Source: an uncultured Acetatifactor sp. (GTDB lineage Bacteria; Bacillota; Clostridia; Lachnospirales; Lachnospiraceae). From it: a DNA stretch of 64,000 nucleotides. Positions 25,458-33,457 of the stretch are shown here, piece by piece. A model generated the notes under the pieces. That model was not told where the DNA came from. It ran no database searches and saw only the letters and a program-made list of their open reading frames with translations. Each line of letters starts with the position of its first letter. Positions within the stretch are counted from its first letter, which is position 1. Both the position numbers and the translations under genes were made by a program. The stretch lies in NCBI GenBank assembly GCA_947625475.1, contig CANQOL010000011.1:1-64000 (forward strand). The letters are read 5' to 3'.

Positions 25458-26354
25458 CTATTTCCCCTTCGGAAGTACAAGAATAATGCTCAGTCTCTGA
25501 TTTTCGTATCCGGCGGATAGGGTCCCCTTCATCCGCTCCACAAGGGTTTTGGCGATGGAAAGGCCCAGGCCCGTGGATTTTCTTGCGGCCTCCACCGTAT
25601 AAAACCGGTCAAATAATCTTCCCACCTGCACCGGGTTTAATCCGGAGGCCGTATTTGTGAAGACCACCGTGCCCGTCTCCGACAAGGCAATATCCAGATC
25701 CCCGTCGCTGTATTTCAGCGCGTTCTGCAGAAGATTGGAAAACACGCGGGACAGGGCAGAGCGGTCCAGGATCCTGATTACCTTTTTTTCCGGGATTTGG
25801 ATATTTGGCGCAATCCCCCGCTCTTTCAGGGCGGTATAGAAGGACGCTATGCTCTCCTCCAGGACGCCCCCCACATTCACTTCCTCCTCCCCGGGGCTGC
25901 CTTCCGCCGAAAGAATCACGGAATACCTGAAAAGCTCTTCTGTCAGCTTCGCTAAAAGCTCCGACCTGTTCCGAAGGATGCCGATATAGGCTTTTGCCCT
26001 CCCGGTCAGATTTTCCCTCTCCAGCAGATCCAGGTATCCGAAGATGGCCGTCAGAGGGGTCCGCAGATCGTGGGAGATATTTGTGACCGCATTTTTCAGC
26101 TCCTTGTCCCCCTGCTCATAACAATGCCTTTTCTCACGCAGCTTCCGCAGCTCCCTGTTCAGGGCGTCCGCCAGGCGGCGCATAGGCCGGTCGCCGCAGG
26201 AGATGTCAATCAGGGTGTTTGTGTCGGTCAGGAGCCTATCGGCAAAGGCGTCCTCTATTTCCCCCGCAGCCCTGTGCAGCACATAGATCTTCCAAAGCAG
26301 CAGGACAATGACGGCAACCATTATACCGATAAGCACCCATAACCGCGTTTCCAT
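25458..26354 (-). CDS. Sensor histidine kinase of an ABC-linked two-component system
   Basis: A 298-residue kinase. A single N-terminal membrane helix (about 5-22) and no visible sensor domain are followed by the dimerisation helix with His95 in TNISHDLRTPLTAIFGYLDL and an ATPase domain with LSRVFSNLLQNALKYS (N box), LFDRFYT and STGLGLSIAK (G box). It has the small size and lack of a sensor seen in kinases that take their signal from a partner transporter. It is the last gene of the RR-ATPase-permease-kinase operon, ten bases after the permease, with AAGGAG before the ATG. Confidence 0.93.
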   Translation of the reverse strand: METRLWVLIGIMVAVIVLLLWKIYVLHRAAGEIEDAFADRLLTDTNTLIDISCGDRPMRRLADALNRELRKLREKRHCYEQGDKELKNAVTNISHDLRTPLTAIFGYLDLLERENLTGRAKAYIGILRNRSELLAKLTEELFRYSVILSAEGSPGEEEVNVGGVLEESIASFYTALKERGIAPNIQIPEKKVIRILDRSALSRVFSNLLQNALKYSDGDLDIALSETGTVVFTNTASGLNPVQVGRLFDRFYTVEAARKSTGLGLSIAKTLVERMKGTLSAGYENQRLSIILVLPKGK

Positions 26355-26364
26355 GGCAATCTCC

Positions 26365-27195
26365 TTACTTTACATCCTTCTTTTGAAAGGCATACAGTCC
26401 GCCCGCTGTCACAGCCGCCGTAATAAACAGGGAGGATGCCAGCATACGGACCGGATTTGTTACCTCCAGCTGCCACACCCGGATCCCCTGTCCCGTGGGC
26501 AGGAAGTCAACAAGGAAGCTGTAGATCTCCCGTCTCGCCCCGGTGACATAATTGGGGTTCGGGGAAGGCTGCGCCATTTCCATCCCATTTTGGGTAATCT
26601 GGACGCCGCTTATCATTTCCGGTTCACTTAAGCTGTTATAAAGCATGCTCGCCAGCACAAGGAGCCCCAGAAACAGCAGGATCGAGACGAGAACTGAAAG
26701 GGCCTTGCCGGAGGAGAGCATATTGACCGCCGCGCAGATGGCGGAATAAGCCAGGACAAACAGGACGGAGATCAGCAGGAAAAGGAGCAGCCGGGGCACG
26801 CCTATTTTCCAAAAGCCGAGAACGGGGACCGCAGAAAGCGCCCCCACAAGCCATGCCGACATCATGAGCAGGGCCGCTGTAAAGGCGGTGATCAGCCCCG
26901 ACAGATAGATGTTTGTCCTTGTGTGGCCGGCTGCGATTTTATTTCGGATGGTTCCGTCACTGTATTCCGTTCCCAAAAACATACTGCTGAACACGGCGCA
27001 GAAAAAGCCGATCCATAAGGCAAACTGGAAATAATAGGAATCGATGCTGTAGGAATACTCCGACAAATCTGCCGCCGCCTGTCTGCATCCATTCAGCATA
27101 TACACAACGGAATAAACCAGGACAGCTCCCATACAGAGCCAGAACAGCCTGTCCTTCCAAAGTCTTGAAAAATGGGACCGCAGCAGCCTACTCAT
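26365..27195 (-). CDS. ABC-2 type transporter permease
   Basis: A 276-residue membrane protein with about six helices. It starts at ATG 27195 (MSRLLRSHFSRLWKD), eight bases after GGAGG, and overlaps the end of the ATPase gene by eight bases, so the two are coupled. The N-terminal RLWKDRLFWL and the first extracytoplasmic part, then FLGTEYSDGTIRNKIAAGHTR, which is the NatB/lantibiotic-immunity-type block, place it in the ABC-2 family. With the ATPase it should move a peptide or a lipid-like toxic compound; the substrate is not known. Confidence 0.9.
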   Translation of the reverse strand: MSRLLRSHFSRLWKDRLFWLCMGAVLVYSVVYMLNGCRQAAADLSEYSYSIDSYYFQFALWIGFFCAVFSSMFLGTEYSDGTIRNKIAAGHTRTNIYLSGLITAFTAALLMMSAWLVGALSAVPVLGFWKIGVPRLLLFLLISVLFVLAYSAICAAVNMLSSGKALSVLVSILLFLGLLVLASMLYNSLSEPEMISGVQITQNGMEMAQPSPNPNYVTGARREIYSFLVDFLPTGQGIRVWQLEVTNPVRMLASSLFITAAVTAGGLYAFQKKDVK

Positions 27196-28102
27196 TTTTG
27201 CCACCTCCCACCAGACTCACATAATAGCTTTCCAGGCTTTCCTCCCGTTCCCTGGCCGAGATCAATTCGCAGTTTTCCCTGGCGAGGGCCGCTGTCAGCC
27301 GGGAAAGATTCACCTTTGCATAGACGTCGGCTGTGGTATCGCTTACGATTTGATAGTCTATCTTCATCTCGTCCAGCACACGGACAAGGGCCCCTGTGCT
27401 GCTGACCTCCATGCGGACACATTTCCGGCAGGCGGCCTCCAGCTCTTTTGCGCTGAGCTCCTTTACCATGCGCCCGCCGTCGATAAAGCCGTAATAGGTT
27501 GCCAATTTCGACAGTTCATCCAGAATGTGGCTGGAAATCAGGACGGTGATCTGCCGTTCTCTGTTCAGCTTTAAGATCAGCTCGCGTATCTCAATCATGC
27601 CCTGGGGATCCAGCCCGTTTGCAGGCTCGTCCAAAACCAAAAAATCCGGGTCCCCCGCAAGGGCCACGGCGATCCCCAGCCTCTGCCGCATACCCAGGGA
27701 AAAGTTTTTGGCCTTCTTTTTCCCGGTGTGCTCCAGCCCCGCCAGCTTCAGAAGGTCAAAAATCCCGTCATAAGAGGGGAGTCCCAAAATACGGTACTGC
27801 TGCCTGAGATTTTCCTCCGCTGTCATATCCAGATAGACGGCGGGCGTTTCTACCACCGCGCCCAGGCGTCTGCGGGATTTTGTAATGTCCTTTTCCGTGT
27901 TTTTTCTGCCGTACAATGTGTAATCCCCCGAATCAGGCTCCTGCAGCCCGCAGATCAGGCGGATCAAGGTTGTTTTGCCGGCCCCGTTTTTCCCCACAAA
28001 CCCGTAAATGGCTCCCTTGGGAACATGCATTGTGAGATTGGTCAGTGCTTTGAACCCCTTATAGGTTTTTGTCAAAGCGTTTGTCCTAAGAACATAGTCC
28101 AT
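27188..28102 (-). CDS. ABC transporter ATP-binding protein
   Basis: A 304-residue ATPase. The start at 28102 (MDYVLRTNALTKTYKGF) has AAGGAGG eight bases upstream. Walker A is GFVGKNGAGKTTLIRLICG, the signature is NFSLGMRQRLGIAVAL, and Walker B is FLVLDEPANGLDP. The C-terminal extension (about 90 residues, IDYQIVSDTTADVYAK) is typical of BcrA/NatA-type antimicrobial-peptide exporters. Four GTAAAG direct repeats lie upstream. It works with the permease that follows. Confidence 0.94.
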   Translation of the reverse strand: MDYVLRTNALTKTYKGFKALTNLTMHVPKGAIYGFVGKNGAGKTTLIRLICGLQEPDSGDYTLYGRKNTEKDITKSRRRLGAVVETPAVYLDMTAEENLRQQYRILGLPSYDGIFDLLKLAGLEHTGKKKAKNFSLGMRQRLGIAVALAGDPDFLVLDEPANGLDPQGMIEIRELILKLNRERQITVLISSHILDELSKLATYYGFIDGGRMVKELSAKELEAACRKCVRMEVSSTGALVRVLDEMKIDYQIVSDTTADVYAKVNLSRLTAALARENCELISAREREESLESYYVSLVGGGKNE

Positions 28103-28131
28103 AAGGCTTACCTCCTTGTTTTGATACCCAC

Positions 28132-28188
28132 ATCCTATCACGCGGCGGTAAAGAAAGCCGTAAAGGAACCGGTAAAGAAAAGGTAAAG
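28132..28188 (-). promoter_or_regulatory. Tandem direct repeats and -10 in front of the ABC transporter genes
   Basis: On the minus strand CTTTAC occurs four times with 11-12 base pitch (plus-strand GTAAAG at 28148, 28160, 28172 and 28183), ending ten bases before a TAGGAT -10 (28132-28137). This is the layout of OmpR/PhoB-class activator sites. The adjacent response regulator is the likely binder; that is inferred. Confidence 0.6.
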
Positions 28189-28192
28189 ATTT

Positions 28193-28864
28193 TCAGCGCA
28201 GTCTGAACCCAATCCCCCACACCGCTTCGATGAAATCCTTATGGCCCACCTGGCTCAGTTTTTTCCTTAAATTGCTGACGTGCATTTTCAGGGAGCTTTC
28301 CGTACAGTCCGGCGTATCCTCACTGATCCGGTCCAACAGCCGGGACTTGGGAATGACCTGGCCGGGGTTTTGCATCAGCAGCTTTAAAATGGCAAATTCC
28401 GTCCGGGTCAGCTTCACCTCGCAGCCGCCGCTCATCGCACAGTGCGTCTCTGTATCCAGCAGAAGACCCCCGTACTCCAGCCGATGGGGCGCATCCGCCA
28501 TCTCGCTCAGAGGCTCCCTCAGATGTACCGAAATCCTTGCCAAAAGCTCTTTCATCTGGAAGGGCTTTGTGAGATAGTCCACCGCGCCGCCCAGCAGCAG
28601 CTTTACCTTGTCGTCCACATCCACCTTGGCGCTCACCACAATGACCGGTATCTCCCTGATCTGCGGCAGCACCTCCTCCCCGGAAAGCCCCGGCAGCATC
28701 AGGTCAAGCAGGATCAGGTCCGGCCTGTTCCCGGACAAAAACAGCAGTGCTTCCGTCCCGGAATACGCGCGGGACACCTGATAGCCCTCCCGGCCCAATG
28801 CCTCCTCCACCAAATTTCCGATATAGATATCGTCGTCGATCATCAGTATTTTCTTCCTGCTCAT
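28193..28864 (-). CDS. OmpR-family response regulator
   Basis: A 223-residue regulator from ATG 28864 (MSRKKILMIDDD), with GGGAGG upstream. The receiver has acidic Asp10-12, phospho-acceptor Asp54 in LILLDLMLPG, VVSAK, and YLTKPF; the winged-helix part ends in SSLKMHVSNLRKKL and AVWGIGFRL. Tandem repeats just behind its stop codon suggest that it controls the downstream transporter genes. First gene of the four-gene operon. Confidence 0.95.
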   Translation of the reverse strand: MSRKKILMIDDDIYIGNLVEEALGREGYQVSRAYSGTEALLFLSGNRPDLILLDLMLPGLSGEEVLPQIREIPVIVVSAKVDVDDKVKLLLGGAVDYLTKPFQMKELLARISVHLREPLSEMADAPHRLEYGGLLLDTETHCAMSGGCEVKLTRTEFAILKLLMQNPGQVIPKSRLLDRISEDTPDCTESSLKMHVSNLRKKLSQVGHKDFIEAVWGIGFRLR

Positions 28865-29068
28865 ATATCCTCCCGGGTTTGACCCCCTTCGTATCTCCCG
28901 TACCCTATTATATTTTGTTTTCCGAAAGAGCGCAAGGCGCGGCTTTTTCCCAGAAATATTTTGCGCCGCAGAAACGGCAAAACCGTCCTGCGGCGCATGG
29001 CTGCGCGGCAATATAGGTGTGATAGGTGTGGGCCCCGGGCCAGGTACGCGGGGAGAGGGGCCGGGCCC

Positions 29069-30637
29069 TTAAATCTCCCTGTGCCCGCCCTTCACCACCA
29101 GGAGCTTCTGGCCGGGCCGGATCTCGCTGCCGTTTAAGTCGTTGAGCTCCCTCAGCTTCTGCACGGGCAGGTAGAAGCGCTTCCCGATGTTCCAGAGATT
29201 GTCGCCCGGCTTTACCACATAGATGGCCATGCCCGGCAGGGTCCCCAGCCTGGCAGTGTCCAGGGGCTGGATGCGGATATCGCTGATCAGCTCCGTGGGG
29301 ACGCTCCGGAACACCATGGTGCCAAAGCTCAGGACGGCCTTCACATCCAGCTCGTCGCTCCCCAGCATGGTCACCTGGAGCTGCTCCGCCATGGCGCTCA
29401 CCTCGCTGGTATCCTGGGGCGTCAGGCCGGGGATCTCCAGGGTATAGCGGAAGGGAATCTGGGCTCTCAGGCTGTTGTAGGGCATACTGTCGTCCCCGGT
29501 GACATACAGGGCCCTGAGCTGAAGGCTCCCTGTGAGCTGGATCCCCTTCTCCGTGATCTCCTTCTGCTCTACCGCAGGCGCGGCCTCGCAGTGCAGGAGC
29601 TGGAGGATTCCTCCGTCCTTTTCGGTCAGGCGGACATGGTCCGAGACCTTCATCTTGCCGTTGATCCGGGAGATGAGCCTGCGCAGGTCGGCGGGCCGGC
29701 TCTGGGTCTCCACCTCGCTGGTGACCCCGTACACATCGGTGATCACATCCAGCCTTTCCTCCTCGTAGAGCTTCATGGAGATATCCAGAGCCGCCTCCAG
29801 GCCGATGACCCGCTCCTCCCCATCCAGATCCGGGCGCACGTTCAGCTCCTGCTGTCCTATGGCGTAGGTGATATCCGCCAGCATGGTCTCGCTGCTGCCG
29901 TGGCAGTCCAGACTGCCTCCGAAGGGGATCACGGCCTCAAAGGAGCGGACCGGGTGATCCTCCCCCTCCCCCTCATAGAGCACAAAGAGGCGCAGCTCCC
30001 CCTGGAGAGAAATTTTTTCCTCCTGGACCCTGCACTCCACATCGTGGAGACCCAGGTCACTCCAGAGGATCTGAAAGATGTTGGGGTGTCCCGAGGGCAG
30101 GCTTACTTCCTCCCGGATGCGGAAGATATCGTTCTTGGAGATGGCGATCCGCGCCAGCTCCATGGGCGTGCGTCTGTACTCCACACTCTCCTGTCCCTGG
30201 AGCTCCACGGGCACCTCCTCGTCGTAAAGATCCTCCACCTGGGCCTTTAGGCACACCAGCGCCTGGACGGAGAGTTTGCGGGAGTTGATGATTCCCACGG
30301 TGAGATCCTCCACCAGGGGCTTTACCGTCACCGTGTCCGCGGCCTCCACTCCGTCCATATTGATCTTTTCATCGAAGGGGATCTTCCCCTCCAGGGCGAC
30401 CAGGCTGCTTCCCTCCTCCTGGGTGTGGTAGAGGACCCGGAAGGCCAGCCGGCCCCTGACGCTCACATAGTCCGCGAAAGGCTTCACATCCTCCAGCACC
30501 ACCCCGGCGCTGTCAAAGAGGATGGCGCTCACATCCGGCTTGTTGTCGGGGATGTTCCTGTCGTCCTCCAGAGTAAACTGGCTGACGGCGCTGACGCCGG
30601 TCCGGTCCATATGTATATTTTTCTTGATCAGATCCAC
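29069..30637 (-). CDS. SipL-like spore-coat morphogenesis protein (DUF3794 + LysM)
   Basis: A 522-residue protein. Repeated DUF3794 units (VRGRLAFRVLYHTQEEG..., LQGELRLFVLYEGEGED..., LTGSLQLRALYVTGDD...) are followed by a C-terminal LysM domain (YVVKPGDNLWNIGKRFYLPV to GQKLLVV, about 465-515). This is the plan of SipL, the SpoIVA-interacting protein of Clostridia that helps to localise the coat around the forespore. The start is GTG 30637, nine bases after GGAGG. It supports a spore-forming host. A palindrome (ATATACTA/TAGTATAT, 30656-30681) lies in the promoter region; no sporulation sigma site could be assigned with confidence. Confidence 0.92.
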   Translation of the reverse strand: MDLIKKNIHMDRTGVSAVSQFTLEDDRNIPDNKPDVSAILFDSAGVVLEDVKPFADYVSVRGRLAFRVLYHTQEEGSSLVALEGKIPFDEKINMDGVEAADTVTVKPLVEDLTVGIINSRKLSVQALVCLKAQVEDLYDEEVPVELQGQESVEYRRTPMELARIAISKNDIFRIREEVSLPSGHPNIFQILWSDLGLHDVECRVQEEKISLQGELRLFVLYEGEGEDHPVRSFEAVIPFGGSLDCHGSSETMLADITYAIGQQELNVRPDLDGEERVIGLEAALDISMKLYEEERLDVITDVYGVTSEVETQSRPADLRRLISRINGKMKVSDHVRLTEKDGGILQLLHCEAAPAVEQKEITEKGIQLTGSLQLRALYVTGDDSMPYNSLRAQIPFRYTLEIPGLTPQDTSEVSAMAEQLQVTMLGSDELDVKAVLSFGTMVFRSVPTELISDIRIQPLDTARLGTLPGMAIYVVKPGDNLWNIGKRFYLPVQKLRELNDLNGSEIRPGQKLLVVKGGHREI

Positions 30638-30655
30638 AAAAAAATACCTCCACAG

Positions 30656-30681
30656 ATATACTAGCTGTACTTATAGTATAT
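30656..30681. promoter_or_regulatory. Palindrome upstream of SipL gene
   Basis: ATATACTA and TAGTATAT form an eight-base-pair dyad with a ten-base loop, 19 bases before the GTG. It could be an operator or part of the promoter region. Confidence 0.4.
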
Positions 30682-30756
30682 ATATGAAGGTATTTTAAAA
30701 ATATGACAGGAGAGTCCCAAAGGGGCTGCTATAATAATGGCTTCCTTCACATCCGG

Positions 30757-30815
30757 GTGGTATAATGTCCACAGGCAAAATATCTGTGGACTTCTGATTC
30801 CATGTGCGCCTGGCG
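30757..30815 (+). repeat. Second copy of the TGGTATAATG-hairpin leader
   Basis: GTGGTATAATGTC begins the element, then stem GTCCACAG/CTGTGGAC (30767-30791) with a nine-base loop, then TTCTGATTCCATGTGCGCC. The minus-strand element at 17911-17977 reads GTGGTATAATGTC, stem GTCGACAG/CTGTCGAC, then TTCTGAATTAGATGTGCGCC. The stem bases differ in a paired manner. The second hairpin is decayed here. It lies about 95-150 bases before the AraC-type gene, in the same direction. Confidence 0.75.
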
Positions 30816-30908
30816 GGCAGCTCGGAATTTTTTGCAATCGAAATCAAGATAATTCTTTTCCTGTACTGTACAATCAGCACAGAGCAGTCAAAAGAGGTGC
30901 GGCAAGAA

Positions 30909-31532
30909 ATGAGCGAATGGTATAGTTTGGTACAGACAATTGTAGAAGAGGTTGACAAGTGCATTATGAAACGTGAGGATGAAGCGTTGACACTTTCTAA
31001 GCTTTCCAGAAAGCTGGGCTGCTCTGAATTTTACATTTCCCGCAAATTCAGGGAGATCTCAGGAATGCATTTTCGCGATTACCTGCGGAACCGCACGCTT
31101 GCTTTTGCGTTAAAGGAAGTCCGTGATACCTCAAAAGGTCTTTTGGAAATTGCCCTGGATTACGGTTTTTCCAGCCATGAAGCATTTTCACGTTCTTTTA
31201 AGGAGGCTTACGGCATAACGCCAAGCGAATACCGCTACAATCCTGTTCCTGTTGTCCTCCGCACGATCATCAAGCCGTTTGATTGCTACTTAATCAGTAT
31301 TGGAGGGATAGGTATGGCAGATACCGAAAAAGATGTTATTGTATTTGAACACGGTCCGTTCGACTATCAGACACAGAATTGCAATGTGGAGCAAAAAATT
31401 GAAGAGGCAATGAAAAATTTCGATTATGCCGCATCCGGCTATTGCCTTGACACGACACAGGGCAGAGTGTTCTATTTTTATCACGACCCCGAACGGTTCT
31501 GGAAATATGTCAGACCGGTTAAAAGACTGTAA
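30909..31532 (+). CDS. AraC-family regulator with shortened effector domain
   Basis: A 207-residue regulator from ATG 30909 (MSEWYSLVQTIVEEV), with AGAGGTG about nine bases upstream. The double helix-turn-helix (about 20-112) is complete: KLSRKLGCSEFYISRKFREI and LEIALDYGFSSHEAFSRSFKEAYGITPSEYR. The rest should be a GyrI-like effector domain of about 150 residues, but only about 95 remain; the first part (VVLRTIIKPFDCYLISIGGIGM) is joined directly to the last part (VFEHGPFDYQTQ ... HDPERFWKYVRPVK). An in-frame internal deletion is inferred from family knowledge. Base composition is clearly lower in GC than the neighbours, which suggests acquisition. DNA binding may be intact while ligand sensing is lost. 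Confidence 0.85.
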   Translation: MSEWYSLVQTIVEEVDKCIMKREDEALTLSKLSRKLGCSEFYISRKFREISGMHFRDYLRNRTLAFALKEVRDTSKGLLEIALDYGFSSHEAFSRSFKEAYGITPSEYRYNPVPVVLRTIIKPFDCYLISIGGIGMADTEKDVIVFEHGPFDYQTQNCNVEQKIEEAMKNFDYAASGYCLDTTQGRVFYFYHDPERFWKYVRPVKRL

Positions 31533-31564
31533 GAGTTTGTTGAACTGAACACAACTGAATACCG

Positions 31565-31616
31565 AAAACAGACCGTTGACACACCGGCTCCCCGGTAAAA
31601 GCCAACGGTCTGTTTT
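31565..31616. terminator. Bidirectional terminator between AraC-type gene and pyrD
   Basis: Stem AAAACAGACCGTTG / CAACGGTCTGTTTT with a T run; it serves the AraC-type gene on plus and may also end the pyr transcript on minus. Confidence 0.85.
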
Positions 31617-31680
31617 TATTCCAAAAATCAAAGAGGGCAAGGAGTTTTCGTGTCCCATCGAAGGGGACCCTGAGGCCCGG

Positions 31681-32589
31681 CTATTCCTCCACGGCTCCGA
31701 TCAGCTCCCTCACATCCTCCACGCCGCACCTTTCCATGTACGCCTCGATTCCCTGGAGGACCTCCAGGGTGGCGTGAGGGTTTGCGAAGTTCATAGCGCC
31801 CACGCTCACCGCCGTGGCCCCCGCCAGCAGGAATTCCACCGCGTCCTCCCCGTTGGCGATGCCGCCCATGCCGATCACCGGGATCTTCACCGCGTGGGCC
31901 GCCTGGTAGACCATGCGCACTGCCACAGGCTTGATGGCTGGCCCGCTCATGCCCCCGGTCTTGTTGGCCAGGGCAAATTTCCTTTTATAAATATCAATCT
32001 TCATGCCCGTGATGGTGTTGATCAGGGACAGGGCGTCCGCCCCCGCCGCCTCCGCCGCCCGGGCCATCTCCGCAATATCCGTCACATTGGGGCTCAGCTT
32101 CATAATAATGGGCTGGCGGGCAGTCCGCTTGATCCGGGAGGTGATGTCGTAGAGGGCCTCCGGCTTCTGGCCAAAGGCGATAGCCCCCTCCTTCACATTG
32201 GGGCAGGACACATTGATCTCCAGCATGTCCACTCCCTGCGCCTCTCCCAGCCGCTCCGCCACCTCCAGGTAATCCTCCACGGTCCTGCCGCACACGTTCA
32301 CAATCACCCGGGTGTCAAACCGGCGCAGAAAGGGAAGATCCCTCTCCAAAAACACATCGATCCCCGGATTCTGCAGGCCGATGGCGTTGAGCATCCCTCC
32401 GTAGACCTCCGCCACCCGGGGGGTGGGATTGCCCGGCCAGGGCACATTGGCCACTCCCTTGGTGACAACAGCCCCCAGACGGTTCAAATCTACAAACTCA
32501 CTGTACTCCATGCCGGAGCCGAAGGTGCCCGAGGCCGTCATCACCGGATTTTTCAGGGTCACCCCCGCAATCGTCACCTCTGTCTTCAT
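31681..32589 (-). CDS. pyrD: Dihydroorotate dehydrogenase, catalytic subunit (type 1B)
   Basis: A 302-residue FMN enzyme oxidising dihydroorotate to orotate in pyrimidine synthesis. VTIAGVTLKNPVMTASGTFG at the start, NVSCPNVKEGAIAFGQ with the catalytic Cys of class 1, and PVIGMGGIANGEDAVEFLLAGA (phosphate binding) mark the family. Type 1B enzymes need PyrK, which lies immediately upstream; the PyrK stop and the pyrD start share one base (TGATG). Last gene of pyrC-pyrK-pyrD. Confidence 0.96.
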   Translation of the reverse strand: MKTEVTIAGVTLKNPVMTASGTFGSGMEYSEFVDLNRLGAVVTKGVANVPWPGNPTPRVAEVYGGMLNAIGLQNPGIDVFLERDLPFLRRFDTRVIVNVCGRTVEDYLEVAERLGEAQGVDMLEINVSCPNVKEGAIAFGQKPEALYDITSRIKRTARQPIIMKLSPNVTDIAEMARAAEAAGADALSLINTITGMKIDIYKRKFALANKTGGMSGPAIKPVAVRMVYQAAHAVKIPVIGMGGIANGEDAVEFLLAGATAVSVGAMNFANPHATLEVLQGIEAYMERCGVEDVRELIGAVEE

Positions 32590-33371
32590 CAGATTTCCAC
32601 CTCCTGCGCGTCAAATACGGGTCCTTCCGTACAAATCCTGGCGTTGTGGACATGGGAGTGGCTGTCCGTCTCCCTGGTCTTCACCACGCAGCCCAGGCAG
32701 GCTCCCACGCCGCAGGCCATGTGCTCCTCCAGGGAGAGATAGGCCCGGATCCCCGCCCCGGCCGCATACCCCTTGACGGCCCGCAGCATGGGCATGGGGC
32801 CGCAGGTGTAGATCACATCCGCCTCCAGAGAATGGGCGGCCAAAGCGTCCATCACATTCCCCCTGGTCCCCCGGCTGCCGTCCTCGGTGGCCGCGTAAAG
32901 GCGCCCGTACCGGGCCAAATCCTCCGCCAGGAACAGCTGTCCGTCCCGGTAGCCCGCCAAAATATTCACCTGTCCGGCCGTTCTCCCGGCCAGGTCCTTG
33001 GCCAGCTGCAGGATGGGGGGCACGCCGATGCCGCCTCCCATGAGAAGCACTCTCCTGCCCTCCGCCTGCTCCAGAGGGAAGCCGTTCCCCAGGATGCCCA
33101 GCAGCCGGATTTCCTCCCCCGCCCGGCAGGCGGCAAACTCCCGGGTGCCGGCTCCGGCCTCCCGGTACACCAGCCGCAGGGCCCCCTTCTCCCGGTCTGT
33201 CTCACAGACGCTGATGGGCCTGGGCAGAAGGGTGGCCGCGCTCCTGGGGTACACCCCCACGAACTGTCCGGCTCCCGCCTCCCGGGCCAGCTCCGTCCCG
33301 ATCCACATGTCATGGATGCCGGGAGCAATCTCCCTCTGGGAGAGAATCCTCCCCACACTGATTTTTTTCAT
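32589..33371 (-). CDS. pyrK: Dihydroorotate dehydrogenase electron-transfer subunit
   Basis: A 260-residue FAD/[2Fe-2S] protein passing electrons from PyrD to NAD. It starts at 33371 (MKKISVGRILSQREIAPGIH), with GGAGAG upstream. The flavin part has LLPRPISVCETD and LLMGGGIGVPPILQLA; the C-terminal cluster motif is EEHMACGVGACLGCVV followed by a fourth Cys in ARICTEGPVF. Translationally coupled to pyrD. Confidence 0.95.
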   Translation of the reverse strand: MKKISVGRILSQREIAPGIHDMWIGTELAREAGAGQFVGVYPRSAATLLPRPISVCETDREKGALRLVYREAGAGTREFAACRAGEEIRLLGILGNGFPLEQAEGRRVLLMGGGIGVPPILQLAKDLAGRTAGQVNILAGYRDGQLFLAEDLARYGRLYAATEDGSRGTRGNVMDALAAHSLEADVIYTCGPMPMLRAVKGYAAGAGIRAYLSLEEHMACGVGACLGCVVKTRETDSHSHVHNARICTEGPVFDAQEVEI

Positions 33372-33457
33372 ACGTCTCTCCGATCCGGGGCGCCGCACCT
33401 GCCGCGCCCTCCTGTTATTTTCCCGCATCCGCCCGGAACTTCACGGGCCCTCTGCTG

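Noticed and set aside
30695..30964. Possible small minus-strand gene upstream of the AraC-type gene
   Set aside because: Overlaps the second hairpin leader copy and the start of the AraC-type gene; no ribosome site.
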